A stretch of DNA of 64,000 nucleotides from contig JBMOKT010000021.1 in NCBI GenBank assembly GCA_049323895.1, positions 62,001 through 126,000 on the forward strand. The letters run 5' to 3'. Shown here piece by piece: positions 50,880 to 58,571 of this stretch. The first letter of the stretch is position 1. Each line of letters begins with the position of its first letter. Under the pieces are notes generated by a model that did not search any database, was not told the DNA's origin, and was given only the letters and a program-made list of their open reading frames with translations. A program made the position numbers and the translations under genes. This stretch comes from JBMOKT01 sp049323895. Its GTDB lineage: Bacteria > Bacillota > Peptococcia > Peptococcales > BICA1-8.

Positions 50880-51812
50880 TTATTGCATGCCGAACAATCC
50901 GCCGAGGTCGAATAAACCCATCTGGATAGGCATATCCCGCATGCGCTCGCTGGTGTCGTAGTTGGAGATAAGCACCTCGGCATATTCGCAGCCGTTGTCA
51001 TAGCGCTGCGCAAGGTTGTTGATGCGGCTGACCGCTTCGATGTTGAAGTGCTGATATAACTCACGAATGAATTCGCAGTCGTTGTAGCTGACCAGCCATT
51101 TACCCAGACAGGATGCCAAGGTATCCCGCAAACGGTAATGATCTTCTTTTCTGAATACCACTTCGTAGTGTCCCTCTGTTTGATAATATGGGGGATCGCA
51201 GTAAATGAAGGCGTTCTCACGGTCGTATTGCTTGATCAGAGCTTCGAAGTCCTTGTTCTCAATGACCGTGTTCTTGAGTCTGCGGCTTGCCTGCCAGATG
51301 AGGTCAAAGGTTTTGCGGATATCGAATGGCTGGCAGCCATAGCTGGTGCAGCCGCTTCCGTAGCTTAAACGGATGAGTTTGTAAAAGGCAGCGGCGCGTT
51401 TGACGTCATTCATTTGCGCATTTTCCAAGAGGATGAGCTTGATTTCATCAAACTGCGGTGCTGTGAGATACCGCCGGGCGATCTCTATTTCCTCCTGCAG
51501 GTACTCGTTCGTGAATTCCTCCTTCTCCAGAAATTTTTTCAGGACATTGAACTCATCCCGTCCGTTCAGCGGAAGGAAGCCCAACTCCTTAAGCAAGGCC
51601 ATGGGGCGGTCACGGATGCAGCGGAACATATTAGCAAGGTCGGAGTTAAAATCGTTATATATCTCCATAGCGGAGCCGGGCTTTCGCCCGAACAACACCC
51701 AGCCGCCTCCGCCAAAGACTTCAATGTATCTGCCGAATTCCTTCGGCATCCTCTGATAAATCAGATCCCGCAGCGCCTTTTTACCGCCCACCCAGCTGAT
51801 GGGGCTGTTCAT
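50880..51812 (-). CDS. D12-class N6-adenine DNA methyltransferase (Dam-like)
   Basis: About 310 aa with motif I WVGGKKALRDLI, YIEVFGGGGWVLFGRK, and the catalytic DPPY in AFIYCDPPYYQTEG, the order of Dam/M.DpnII-type enzymes (PF02086). It likely modifies the element DNA to avoid restriction in recipients; target sequence unknown. ATG 51812 follows GGAGGTGATGCG. The end GLFDLGGLFGMQ only loosely recalls the shared tail. Confidence 0.9.
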   Translation of the reverse strand: MNSPISWVGGKKALRDLIYQRMPKEFGRYIEVFGGGGWVLFGRKPGSAMEIYNDFNSDLANMFRCIRDRPMALLKELGFLPLNGRDEFNVLKKFLEKEEFTNEYLQEEIEIARRYLTAPQFDEIKLILLENAQMNDVKRAAAFYKLIRLSYGSGCTSYGCQPFDIRKTFDLIWQASRRLKNTVIENKDFEALIKQYDRENAFIYCDPPYYQTEGHYEVVFRKEDHYRLRDTLASCLGKWLVSYNDCEFIRELYQHFNIEAVSRINNLAQRYDNGCEYAEVLISNYDTSERMRDMPIQMGLFDLGGLFGMQ

Positions 51813-51816
51813 CGCA

Positions 51817-52020
51817 TCACCTCCCTCTGCTTCGGCGGCTGATCCTTTCAACCTCGGTTCTCATACAGGAGCCGTCTGGACTCCAGCAGATGAAACCGAC
51901 GCCGGGATAAGGACATCCAGCACATCGGGCGGTATCTTCGGGCGAAGGCACGGCATACTTTTTAGGTGGTCCGGTTCCTTCTGCGTCGATTTTTACTTCT
52001 GTGTTTAAATCATTGTTCAT
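51817..52020 (-). CDS. Small cysteine-rich protein
   Basis: 67 aa with a compact motif ARCAGCPYPGVGFICWSPDGSC, quoted in part: CAGCPYPG then FICW then DGSC. These four Cys could bind a metal. ATG follows AGGGGGC by seven bases, and the stop lies inside the ribosome site of the methylase gene, so the two are coupled. No named family recognised. Confidence 0.6.
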   Translation of the reverse strand: MNNDLNTEVKIDAEGTGPPKKYAVPSPEDTARCAGCPYPGVGFICWSPDGSCMRTEVERISRRSRGR

Positions 52021-52044
52021 AGTTCAGCCCCCTTCTCGAAAAAC

Positions 52045-52065
52045 AAAAAAGGCGCCGCCTTTTTT
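52045..52065. terminator. Bidirectional terminator
   Basis: A perfect 9-bp stem AAAAAAGGC / GCCTTTTTT with a 3-base loop gives a T-run on both strands. It sits after the 108-aa gene and before the Cys-rich protein gene. Confidence 0.7.
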
Positions 52066-52165
52066 GTAAAGACAGCGCCTTCCCGTTCATTTATTTAGTT
52101 GTATAGCTCACAGCAATTTGCTGTCACAAAAAGCGCCCTCCAGCTTCATAAGAAACCAAAGAGCG

Positions 52166-52492
52166 CTACATGTTCATCTGCATTCCCTGATCGGGGTATA
52201 GGATAGCGAAGCTTTTAGTCTGCAGATGTGTGACCGCTTCGCTTAACAAAAAATCGGGATGAGCTTTGAGCCAATCGAGATCCTCAGTCGTGGCATCCTC
52301 CGGCTCTCCTTCACCATAACAGTAAGATTTGACTGCCACCATGATATATTCTGATTCGCCGCAGTCCTCGACCAGCTCTTTGTATAGCTGGGATTTTTGA
52401 ATGTCCTCCGCTTCGGGAATGCCGCTCATGAGTCCGACGTCTTGGATACCGGTGTTGGTTTCCAGACCGATGATAGAGAACACCTTGCTCAT
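52166..52492 (-). CDS. Hypothetical acidic protein with Met-rich tail
   Basis: 108 aa, starting MSKVFSIIGLETNTGIQDVG, mostly helical and acidic (EDATTEDLDWLKAHPDF), and ending YPDQGMQMNM, one of the clearest tail copies. It starts directly at the stop of the upstream gene. No family recognised. Confidence 0.65.
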   Translation of the reverse strand: MSKVFSIIGLETNTGIQDVGLMSGIPEAEDIQKSQLYKELVEDCGESEYIMVAVKSYCYGEGEPEDATTEDLDWLKAHPDFLLSEAVTHLQTKSFAILYPDQGMQMNM

Positions 52493-53005
52493 TTACATTC
52501 CTCCCATCACCGGACCGCCATATCCAATGTCAGGAGTTTTGTTTTTCATCTCCTGCTCCAGCTTTAAAGAATAGTTTTCATGATTCCAGAAGCTGACGTA
52601 GATTTCTCCGTTGGACGTTTTAATGGGGCGCTGTTCCAGGCCCTCACCGTACCCGTCACTATTTTGCCCAGACACAAAATTAATGAGCTCGGCGGTTTCT
52701 TCGCCGGAGAGCGATTCTTTTAGTCCTGCTGTCATGACTCCCCATAGCTCGCCATCGACGACTTCCACTGACGGGTACAGGCTATACACCTTTTTATTGA
52801 GAGCTTCGTCGTGGATGTATTCGGCAAGGCCACGGTCATTTTCAAAAAACCGATTCTCTTTTGCGATTGCGGCGAGGATAGAGTCCTCATACGCTACGGC
52901 CTCTTTGGAAGTGATGTCCTCCGGATTATCATCCAATCCATATTCGCCCTGGGGATAGGTGATAATCTTCAGAGGGAAAAAGATACGCATTGTTTCGTTT
53001 GCCAT
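52493..53005 (-). CDS. Hypothetical protein with Met-rich tail, first gene of the element's leftward block
   Basis: 170 aa from ATG 53005 (GGAGG eight bases upstream). The body includes ANETMRIFFPLKIITYPQGE, an acidic helix, and FVSGQNSDGYGEGLEQRPIK followed by GEIYVSFWN. The GYGEG-EQRPIK part recalls small proteins near antirestriction genes, but I cannot name a family. It ends GYGGPVMGGM. It is the first leftward element gene after a strong terminator, so its promoter would lie within 53006-53044 or upstream. Confidence 0.65.
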   Translation of the reverse strand: MANETMRIFFPLKIITYPQGEYGLDDNPEDITSKEAVAYEDSILAAIAKENRFFENDRGLAEYIHDEALNKKVYSLYPSVEVVDGELWGVMTAGLKESLSGEETAELINFVSGQNSDGYGEGLEQRPIKTSNGEIYVSFWNHENYSLKLEQEMKNKTPDIGYGGPVMGGM

Positions 53006-53044
53006 TTTGATTTCCTCCATTCTTTTTGCGCTGCGGCAGGCAAT

Positions 53045-53088
53045 AAAAAAAGAGGCTATGCTTCTCAAAAAAGAAAAACATAGCCTCT
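53045..53088 (-). terminator. Strong leftward terminator at the element's right edge
   Basis: Perfect 10-bp arms AGAGGCTATG / CATAGCCTCT with an 18-base loop rich in A/T, followed on the minus strand by a run of T. It lies upstream of the first element gene and would insulate it from host transcription. Confidence 0.75.
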
Positions 53089-53144
53089 CATATGCTTCTG
53101 CCTGATGGCAGCTTTATTAAATTGTGTTGGTTTAATATAAAAAC

Positions 53145-53176
53145 AAAGGTATCAAGATTTTAATCTTAATGCCTTT
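53145..53176. terminator. Terminator at the end of the IS-split gene
   Basis: AAAGGTATCAAGATT and AATCTTAATGCCTTT pair over 15 positions (13 matches, two wobble-type) around a 2-base loop. Both sides have short T-runs, so it could stop transcription from either side. It overlaps the stop codon of the split gene. Confidence 0.6.
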
Positions 53177-53299
53177 GCTTTTTATATCCTTGTATTTCTG
53201 AAGCCAGTTTAACAGCCTCTAAATGCGACATCCCTTTGCTATTCACCGAAATAACATCTATTATCTCAACCTTTGTTCCCAACAAAAATTCATAATCTA

Positions 53300-54524
53300 G
53301 TAGATTGCCAACACTAAAACTATAATATAATTCTAAAGCATGATATAATCTTCATAGAGGGTGGAGGTGTTTATCATGCCAAAGATAAAAAACCATGTCC
53401 GACTTAGTCTTGATGAACGAAACATTTTACTTGATCTTATCAGGAAGGGCACAGCGCCAGCAAAAACCATTATGCATGCGAACGTACTGCTTGCTGCTGA
53501 TGAGAACGCTGATGGCAAGACAAAAAGCGAGATAGAAATTGCCAAGCTGTTTCATGTTAACCACCAAACGGTGCATACCATTCGTAAACGATACTCCGAA
53601 AGCGGATTGGAAGCGGCACTAGGGAGGAAAAAACGGGAAACGCCACCAGTCGAACCAAAAATCACCGGAGAAGTAGAGGCCAGAATCATAGCACTAAGCT
53701 GTAGTTCTCCGCCAGCAGGACGTTCCAAGTGGTCTTTGAGATTACTGGCTGATAAAGCAGTTGAGCTCCAGTTTATTGATAGTATCTCACACGAGGCGGT
53801 TGGACGCCTTTTAAAAAAACGAACTGAAACCTCATCTACGTAAATGCTGGTGTATCCCACCTCAAAATAATGCTGCATTCGTAGCATGCATGGAAGATAT
53901 CCTGGATTTATACCAACAGCCATTTGATGCATCTTATCCGGTGATTTGTATGGATGAGAAACCTCAGCAGTTATTAGATGAAACCCGTTGTCCTATTCCG
54001 ATGAAATCGGGAAAGCCAAAACGCCAGGATGGAGAGTACATTCGTAATGGCACTTGCAGCATTTTCGTTTTTACAGAACCATTAGTTGGTTGGCGTCATG
54101 TTTCTGTTTGCGAACGAAGAACTCGAATAGATTGGGCAAATCAGATTCGTGAATTGCTGGAAGTATATTATCCACATACACCCAAAATCCGATTGGTTAT
54201 GGACAACTTGAACACGCACTCAATCGCCTCACTATATGAAGCATTTACGCCGGAAATAGCCCGAAAACTGGCGATGCGACTGGAAATACATTACACCCCC
54301 AAGCATGGCAGTTGGTTGAACATAGCCGAGATTGAACTCAGTGCCATGACCCGTCAATGTTTGGATCGTAGAATTCCATCAATCGCTTCCCTTCGCGAGG
54401 AATTAACAGAATGGGAAACTGCAAGAAACAAACATCAAAAAGGTGTAGACTGGCAATTTACTACGGATACAGCGAGAATCAAGCTAAAGCGACTTTATCC
54501 GCAGTTTAAGAGTTGACACTGTAC
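53300..54524 (+). mobile_element. IS630-family insertion sequence (about 1.2 kb)
   Basis: The outer ends read TAGTAGATTGCCAACACT at the left (with the TA) and, in reverse complement, TAGTACAGTGTCAACTCT at the right; over 24 positions 19 match, giving imperfect terminal inverted repeats. TA is duplicated at 53298-53299 and 54525-54526, the rule for IS630/Tc1-mariner elements. Removing the IS plus one TA restores the host reading frame exactly. Confidence 0.9.
53376..54516 (+). CDS. IS630-family transposase, in two frames (frameshift at an A7 run)
   Basis: ATG 53376 (GGAGG eight or nine bases before it) opens MPKIKNHVRLSLDERN, an HTH region (KLFHVNHQTVHTIRKRY) and a linker. At 53813-53819 a seven-A run causes the frame to end at 53843; the other frame continues KNELKPHLRKCW through the DDE domain (VICMDEKPQQLL, IRLVMDNLNTH, KHGSWLNIAEIELS) to 54516. 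A +1 shift at the A-run joins them. IS630 elements are often annotated with programmed frameshifting; a disabling insertion is the alternative. Confidence 0.85.
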
Positions 54525-55289
54525 TAGTACCATACTTTTAAACACTTTATTAGCCCCATCATTTAGCACTTTATATGACTTATGCAAATCTACTGAAAAT
54601 TCTAATGTACAAGTTTCGTAATTTATAATCTTGATTGGGTTATATTCAACAGGTAACAACTGCTTTTCATTAACCATTTTTGCCTCAGCTGTTATTAACG
54701 ATTCTGGCTCATGATTTTGAAAATTTCTAGCTCTATTCAAACCAACCAATATTTCAATGATGTCATCTTCAATCTCTCTCATTTCAAAAGGCAAAGTTTT
54801 TTTCTTCTTTTTCTTCTGAATTAAATTTCTAAATTTATAATATGAGAGCGAACTGCCCTGTAAGTCACCAAGCGTATTTAATAAGTGGGTTTCAATATGT
54901 CCTTGCAAAGCCAAAAAATCACTATAATCTTCGTATGGCACGTCTATTGCTGCTGTTCGCTTTAATATGTTCTTTCGCTGGACATCTTCTATATAAGCAC
55001 TCAGTTCATTTAAATATCTATCTTGTCGCTTTAATAGTTTATAGCTTCTACAAATGAGCTGATATAGATAATAAACAAAGTCCTCTTTATTATTTAATTG
55101 ATATGTCTTTAGCTTTCTTTTTTCTTCTTTTAGGGATGTCCATCTGATCACCTCATCACTAAATCTAAATACTGTAAATATATTACTAGCCCTGTTATTT
55201 TCTAAAACACCGAATGTCATCTATAAAACGCCTCAAAAAATAGGGTCAAAAAATGCACTTTTTCGGCCCGATTTTAGTCCATTTTTTGC

Positions 55290-55314
55290 ACAAAAACCAC
55301 TACATATAGTGGTT
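55290..55314 (-). terminator. Terminator of rlmD
   Basis: Perfect 8-bp stem AACCACTA / TAGTGGTT with a 4-base loop, followed on the minus strand by TTTT, directly after the rlmD stop. Confidence 0.8.
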
Positions 55315-55322
55315 GACCTGCC

Positions 55323-56699
55323 TCATTTGCCCTTAGAACCACTATTCGTCATCATTATTATACTCTCAACGTGCCCCGTCTGAGGAAACATATCAACCGG
55401 CTGAACTTCCTTCGTCTCATACCCATGCTCTGTCAAATATTTCAAATCCCGAGCCAGGGTCCCGGGATTGCAGGAAACGTAAACCACCCTTCGGGGCTTT
55501 ACTTCTGCAATTGCCTCCAAGGTTTCCGGTGCGCAGCCCTTGCGGGGTGGGTCAACAATGATTACATCAGCTTTCCCCCCTGCACTGACCCATCGAGGCA
55601 GCCATTCCTCGACCTTTCCTACAATAAATTCTGCGTTAGTAATAGTATTTAACTCTGCATTTTTCCGGGCATCATCAATAGCCTCTTTCACAACCTCTAT
55701 CCCAATAACGTGTTTAGCCTGGGAGGCAATAAATAAGGCTATGCTCCCAATGCCGCAATAGGCATCAAGCACTGTTTCTTCCCCGCTAAGTCCTGCAAAT
55801 TCAATGGCTTTATTATATAAAACTTCTGTTTGACAGTTATTTATCTGGAAAAATGACTGGGGGGAAATTTTAAACTTCAGTTCTCCAATATTGTCCATGA
55901 TAAATTCTTGACCCTTACGTATGATAAACTTATCTCCAAGAATTACCGATTGTTGTGTTTTATTAACATTCTGGTAGATGGACACTACCTGGGGGAAAAC
56001 GGCAGTCAGGCTATCTGCTGTACTAGCTAATTGCCAATCCTCGGTGCTGGTTATAAAGATGACCATTAATTCACCAGTTGCCTTGCTTTCCCTGACCATA
56101 ATGTTCCTTATTCCTTCTTGACCCCTTTCCCTGTCGTAAAGCTTAATATCCTCTATTGTCAAGGTTTCCTCTAAATATCTCACCAGCTTATTAATAACTG
56201 TGCTAAATAAAAGGCTATCCTTAGCAGGGACAAAATCATGGGTTCCAGGCTCATAAAAACCCAGGGCAATCTGACCTTGATTCTTCTCAAGTTGAAAATG
56301 CCCCTTATTTCTGTAACGCCAAGGGTAATCCATTCCTAAGACTGGCTGTACTTGTGTTTTTATTCCTCCCAACTTAATGAGTGCATCTTCAACCTGACGT
56401 TGTTTCAACTGCAGTTGCAGAGCATAATCAATATGCTGCAACTGGCAGCCACCGCACTTGTCAGCAAAGGCACAAGGCGGCTCTACTCTTTTTGCTGAAG
56501 GGCTGTGCACTTTTATTAAATTTCCCCGGGCAAAGTTCTTTTTAACCTCTGTAATAACCACTTCCACTTTTTCCTGGGGAATTGTCCCTGGAACAAAAAC
56601 TGCAAAATTATTAACCTTGCCAATTCCTTCACCCAGGTGGGAAAGACCACTTATTTCAACCATATATTTTTGTCCAAATTTTACCGGTTTTTCTTTCAA
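55323..56699 (-). CDS. rlmD: 23S rRNA (uracil-C5) methyltransferase, RlmD/RumA family
   Basis: About 458 aa: an N-terminal TRAM domain (VEISGLSHLGEGIGKVNNFAVF), an iron-sulfur Cys cluster (PPCAFADKCGGCQLQHIDY), a SAM fold (VLDAYCGIGSIALFIA) and the catalytic VDPPRKGCAPETL and YVSCNPGTLARDL. The enzyme methylates uracil 1939-type positions of 23S rRNA. I prefer TTG 56699, six bases after GGGAGGG, over upstream ATGs. It is the first host gene after the IS-split gene. Confidence 0.88.
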   Translation of the reverse strand: MKEKPVKFGQKYMVEISGLSHLGEGIGKVNNFAVFVPGTIPQEKVEVVITEVKKNFARGNLIKVHSPSAKRVEPPCAFADKCGGCQLQHIDYALQLQLKQRQVEDALIKLGGIKTQVQPVLGMDYPWRYRNKGHFQLEKNQGQIALGFYEPGTHDFVPAKDSLLFSTVINKLVRYLEETLTIEDIKLYDRERGQEGIRNIMVRESKATGELMVIFITSTEDWQLASTADSLTAVFPQVVSIYQNVNKTQQSVILGDKFIIRKGQEFIMDNIGELKFKISPQSFFQINNCQTEVLYNKAIEFAGLSGEETVLDAYCGIGSIALFIASQAKHVIGIEVVKEAIDDARKNAELNTITNAEFIVGKVEEWLPRWVSAGGKADVIIVDPPRKGCAPETLEAIAEVKPRRVVYVSCNPGTLARDLKYLTEHGYETKEVQPVDMFPQTGHVESIIMMTNSGSKGK

Positions 56700-56839
56700 C
56701 CTATACCCTCCCATTCCAATTAACATACACTCTTATAGCATAGTTGCCTTTATCATACCTTTGCCTTAGCCATATCCATAGTGTATACAACAAGGTGGTG
56801 TTGCCAAACCTAATAGTACTCCAACTTCTTAATAAGGTG

Positions 56840-57457
56840 ATGCCTTTGAGTAATATTGTTGATTTTGCATCAAACATTAAAGAATTGCTCTCCCAAACTT
56901 TTAACTTTAATAAGGAAACAAAATATTTAGACTTGGCAGAGGTAACTACCTTAGATAAAGAACTCCTTTTAAAACTAGACAAAATTTCGCCTGAGCAACA
57001 TCCAGTAGCCGAGGCAAAGTTTCTTATAATAAAAACCATGAAGGACTGTAATCTCACCCAGACTAAGATTGGCATAAACGAGTTGTTAAAAGCCTTCTTA
57101 AAGACCATTGAAAAGGATAATGAAAAAATATGTACCGAGACATTTACAGAATGCATCTTTGAGATATACCTTTACAGCCTCCAGAAGGATTATCCCTTTA
57201 CTGACTTGGTATGGAGTTATTTAAGCAATTGTTTTCATGTCGTGTCCCAATTTTTGGTAGAGGAAGGTTATGTAGCAGGCTGTGAAATATTCTTGCAGCA
57301 CATAGCTGCCATGGGGAAAACAGCCGCCCAAAAAGGGCTTCATACCAGTAGTATCCAGCATTTTCTTCATACCTTGGAAATGCGGGCACAGGAACTGGAA
57401 TTGCCTGAATTGGCCGCTGTTGCTAAAAACCATCGTTTTAATCTGGAAATTTTCTAA
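56840..57457 (+). CDS. Hypothetical protein, unknown function
   Basis: About 205 aa, largely helical, starting MPLSNIVDFASNIKELL with an AAGG site close to ATG. It is acidic, has a few Cys, and ends in AVAKNHRFNLEIF. It lies 10 bases before a membrane protein gene and is probably cotranscribed with it. No family recognised. A longer frame from 56744 has no ribosome site. Confidence 0.55.
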   Translation: MPLSNIVDFASNIKELLSQTFNFNKETKYLDLAEVTTLDKELLLKLDKISPEQHPVAEAKFLIIKTMKDCNLTQTKIGINELLKAFLKTIEKDNEKICTETFTECIFEIYLYSLQKDYPFTDLVWSYLSNCFHVVSQFLVEEGYVAGCEIFLQHIAAMGKTAAQKGLHTSSIQHFLHTLEMRAQELELPELAAVAKNHRFNLEIF

Positions 57458-57467
57458 GGAGGTAAAA

Positions 57468-58571
57468 ATGTTTAATGCAAACCTCTATCCCTTTATTATA
57501 ACCAGCATGATCGGAGGGCTGCTGACCCTGTTGGGTTCAGTCGGTATTTTTATTTCCATTATCATACAACGTAAGGTGGAAAGGCTGCAAGCAATACTAG
57601 AGGAGTTTATCGATCTTTCCTACCAAAGTGACTTGAATTTAAGCGGAAGAATGTTCAACCTTATTGAAAAATATCAAATGCACTATATACTCCCCAATAA
57701 TCCCCGTAAGATAATTATTGAGTATATGAATATCACTATCGGCTTAGTTATACTCCTCTGGTTAAGCTTATATATCCTGGGCTACCAGTCACCTTTTACC
57801 TGGCTTTGCCTTGTATATCTACTGCCCTTAATTGCTTTAACCATAACAATGGTTTGGTTTCGCAATCTCTTTCAGTATCTAATCAATATAGATGAAACCC
57901 CTCTTTTGGGAGCCATAATACCGGCGCCCAAGAGACTGCGGAGCATTTCTTACCTTTCCAATTTTGTTAATGTCTCTGTAAAATCTGTTTTAAAACAGGC
58001 TCGTTTAAGCCTTCTTCTAAAAAGATGTAATATAGAAGATGAGCAGAGTCCATGGATGATTGTGCTAAAAGAAGAGTTATCTTTTGATGACTTCTTTTAC
58101 TTCCTGATTATCTTTGATGATAAAGACCCTATTTTCTTATCCTTTGGAGAGATTATGTTTGAATTTCCTTGTGATGGTATCACGGGTAAGCCCTCACCCG
58201 TCAAAAAAAATGTAAACATGCCTTTGGGTGACCTTAATATTACCCATGAACCTGAAGAGCTTAGCGCAAATATGCTGATTTTTACAAAGGGAGAAAAACA
58301 CCCCATCAACTACCAATACAAACTAAAAAAAGGCGGAACATATTACGCTCCCGCCGATAACCCTGAAGTAACAATTGACCACCAGATTGTCTATAGTGTG
58401 GAAAACAACATTATTTCCATTATAAAAAATGAAAGTCCTTTACCCTTTATTAACCAATATGCTTCCCTTTTTAAATTTAATGCCACCCGGCTTTATTTGC
58501 CTAGAATAACAGAAGGCAAGGATAAAAAAGAGAACCTTAAAACATGTCACGAGTTGGTGTTTATTGACTGA
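57468..58571 (+). CDS. Hypothetical membrane protein
   Basis: About 367 aa. Three hydrophobic segments (about 8-30, 80-100 and 105-128) are followed by a soluble domain with beta strands (GTYYAPADNPEVTIDHQIVYSV in part) and a positively charged region. ATG follows AAGGAGG perfectly. It is downstream of the unknown 205-aa gene. The end overlaps convergently with the next gene by 25 bases. Function unknown. Confidence 0.6.
   Translation: MFNANLYPFIITSMIGGLLTLLGSVGIFISIIIQRKVERLQAILEEFIDLSYQSDLNLSGRMFNLIEKYQMHYILPNNPRKIIIEYMNITIGLVILLWLSLYILGYQSPFTWLCLVYLLPLIALTITMVWFRNLFQYLINIDETPLLGAIIPAPKRLRSISYLSNFVNVSVKSVLKQARLSLLLKRCNIEDEQSPWMIVLKEELSFDDFFYFLIIFDDKDPIFLSFGEIMFEFPCDGITGKPSPVKKNVNMPLGDLNITHEPEELSANMLIFTKGEKHPINYQYKLKKGGTYYAPADNPEVTIDHQIVYSVENNIISIIKNESPLPFINQYASLFKFNATRLYLPRITEGKDKKENLKTCHELVFID

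Larger units (their letters stand above)
12900..53100. mobile_element. Integrative/conjugative element with T4SS, Tad pilus and partition genes (approximate limits)
   Basis: This block of about 40 kb is recognisably GC-richer than both flanks. It carries a relaxase, VirD4, VirB4, VirB6-like and NlpC-type conjugation genes, a primase, ParM/ParR-like partition genes and two DNA methylases. Almost everything reads leftward. The limits are inferred from the composition change and gene content: the left edge lies between the germination operon (12546) and the first element gene (12999), and the right edge near the terminator at 53045-53088. I could not find matching direct repeats (attL/attR), and no tyrosine or serine integrase is encoded inside. 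It could be an ICE that has lost its integrase, an element whose integrase lies elsewhere, or an integrated conjugative plasmid. Confidence 0.85.
53166..55220 (-). pseudogene. HEPN-like protein gene interrupted by IS630 element
   Basis: The N-terminal part (54527-55220, ATG 55220) and the C-terminal part (53166-53297) read as one 275-aa frame when the IS and one TA copy are removed; the junction becomes FKSMVLDYEFLLG. The protein is helical and Lys-rich and contains RARNFQNHEPES, an R-x4-H arrangement as in HEPN RNases. Its start is AT-rich, unlike the conjugative element. Family not recognised; a defence or toxin role is only a possibility. With the IS present the frame ends soon after VLVQCQ. 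Confidence 0.75.

Noticed and set aside
50880..51812. GLFGMQ end of the adenine methylase as a tail copy
   Set aside because: It lacks the alternating Met pattern and the acidic linker; kept out of the count.
12547..55322. Direct repeats serving as attL/attR
   Set aside because: Eye comparison of the two edge regions gave no convincing shared word longer than chance; a computed alignment would be needed.
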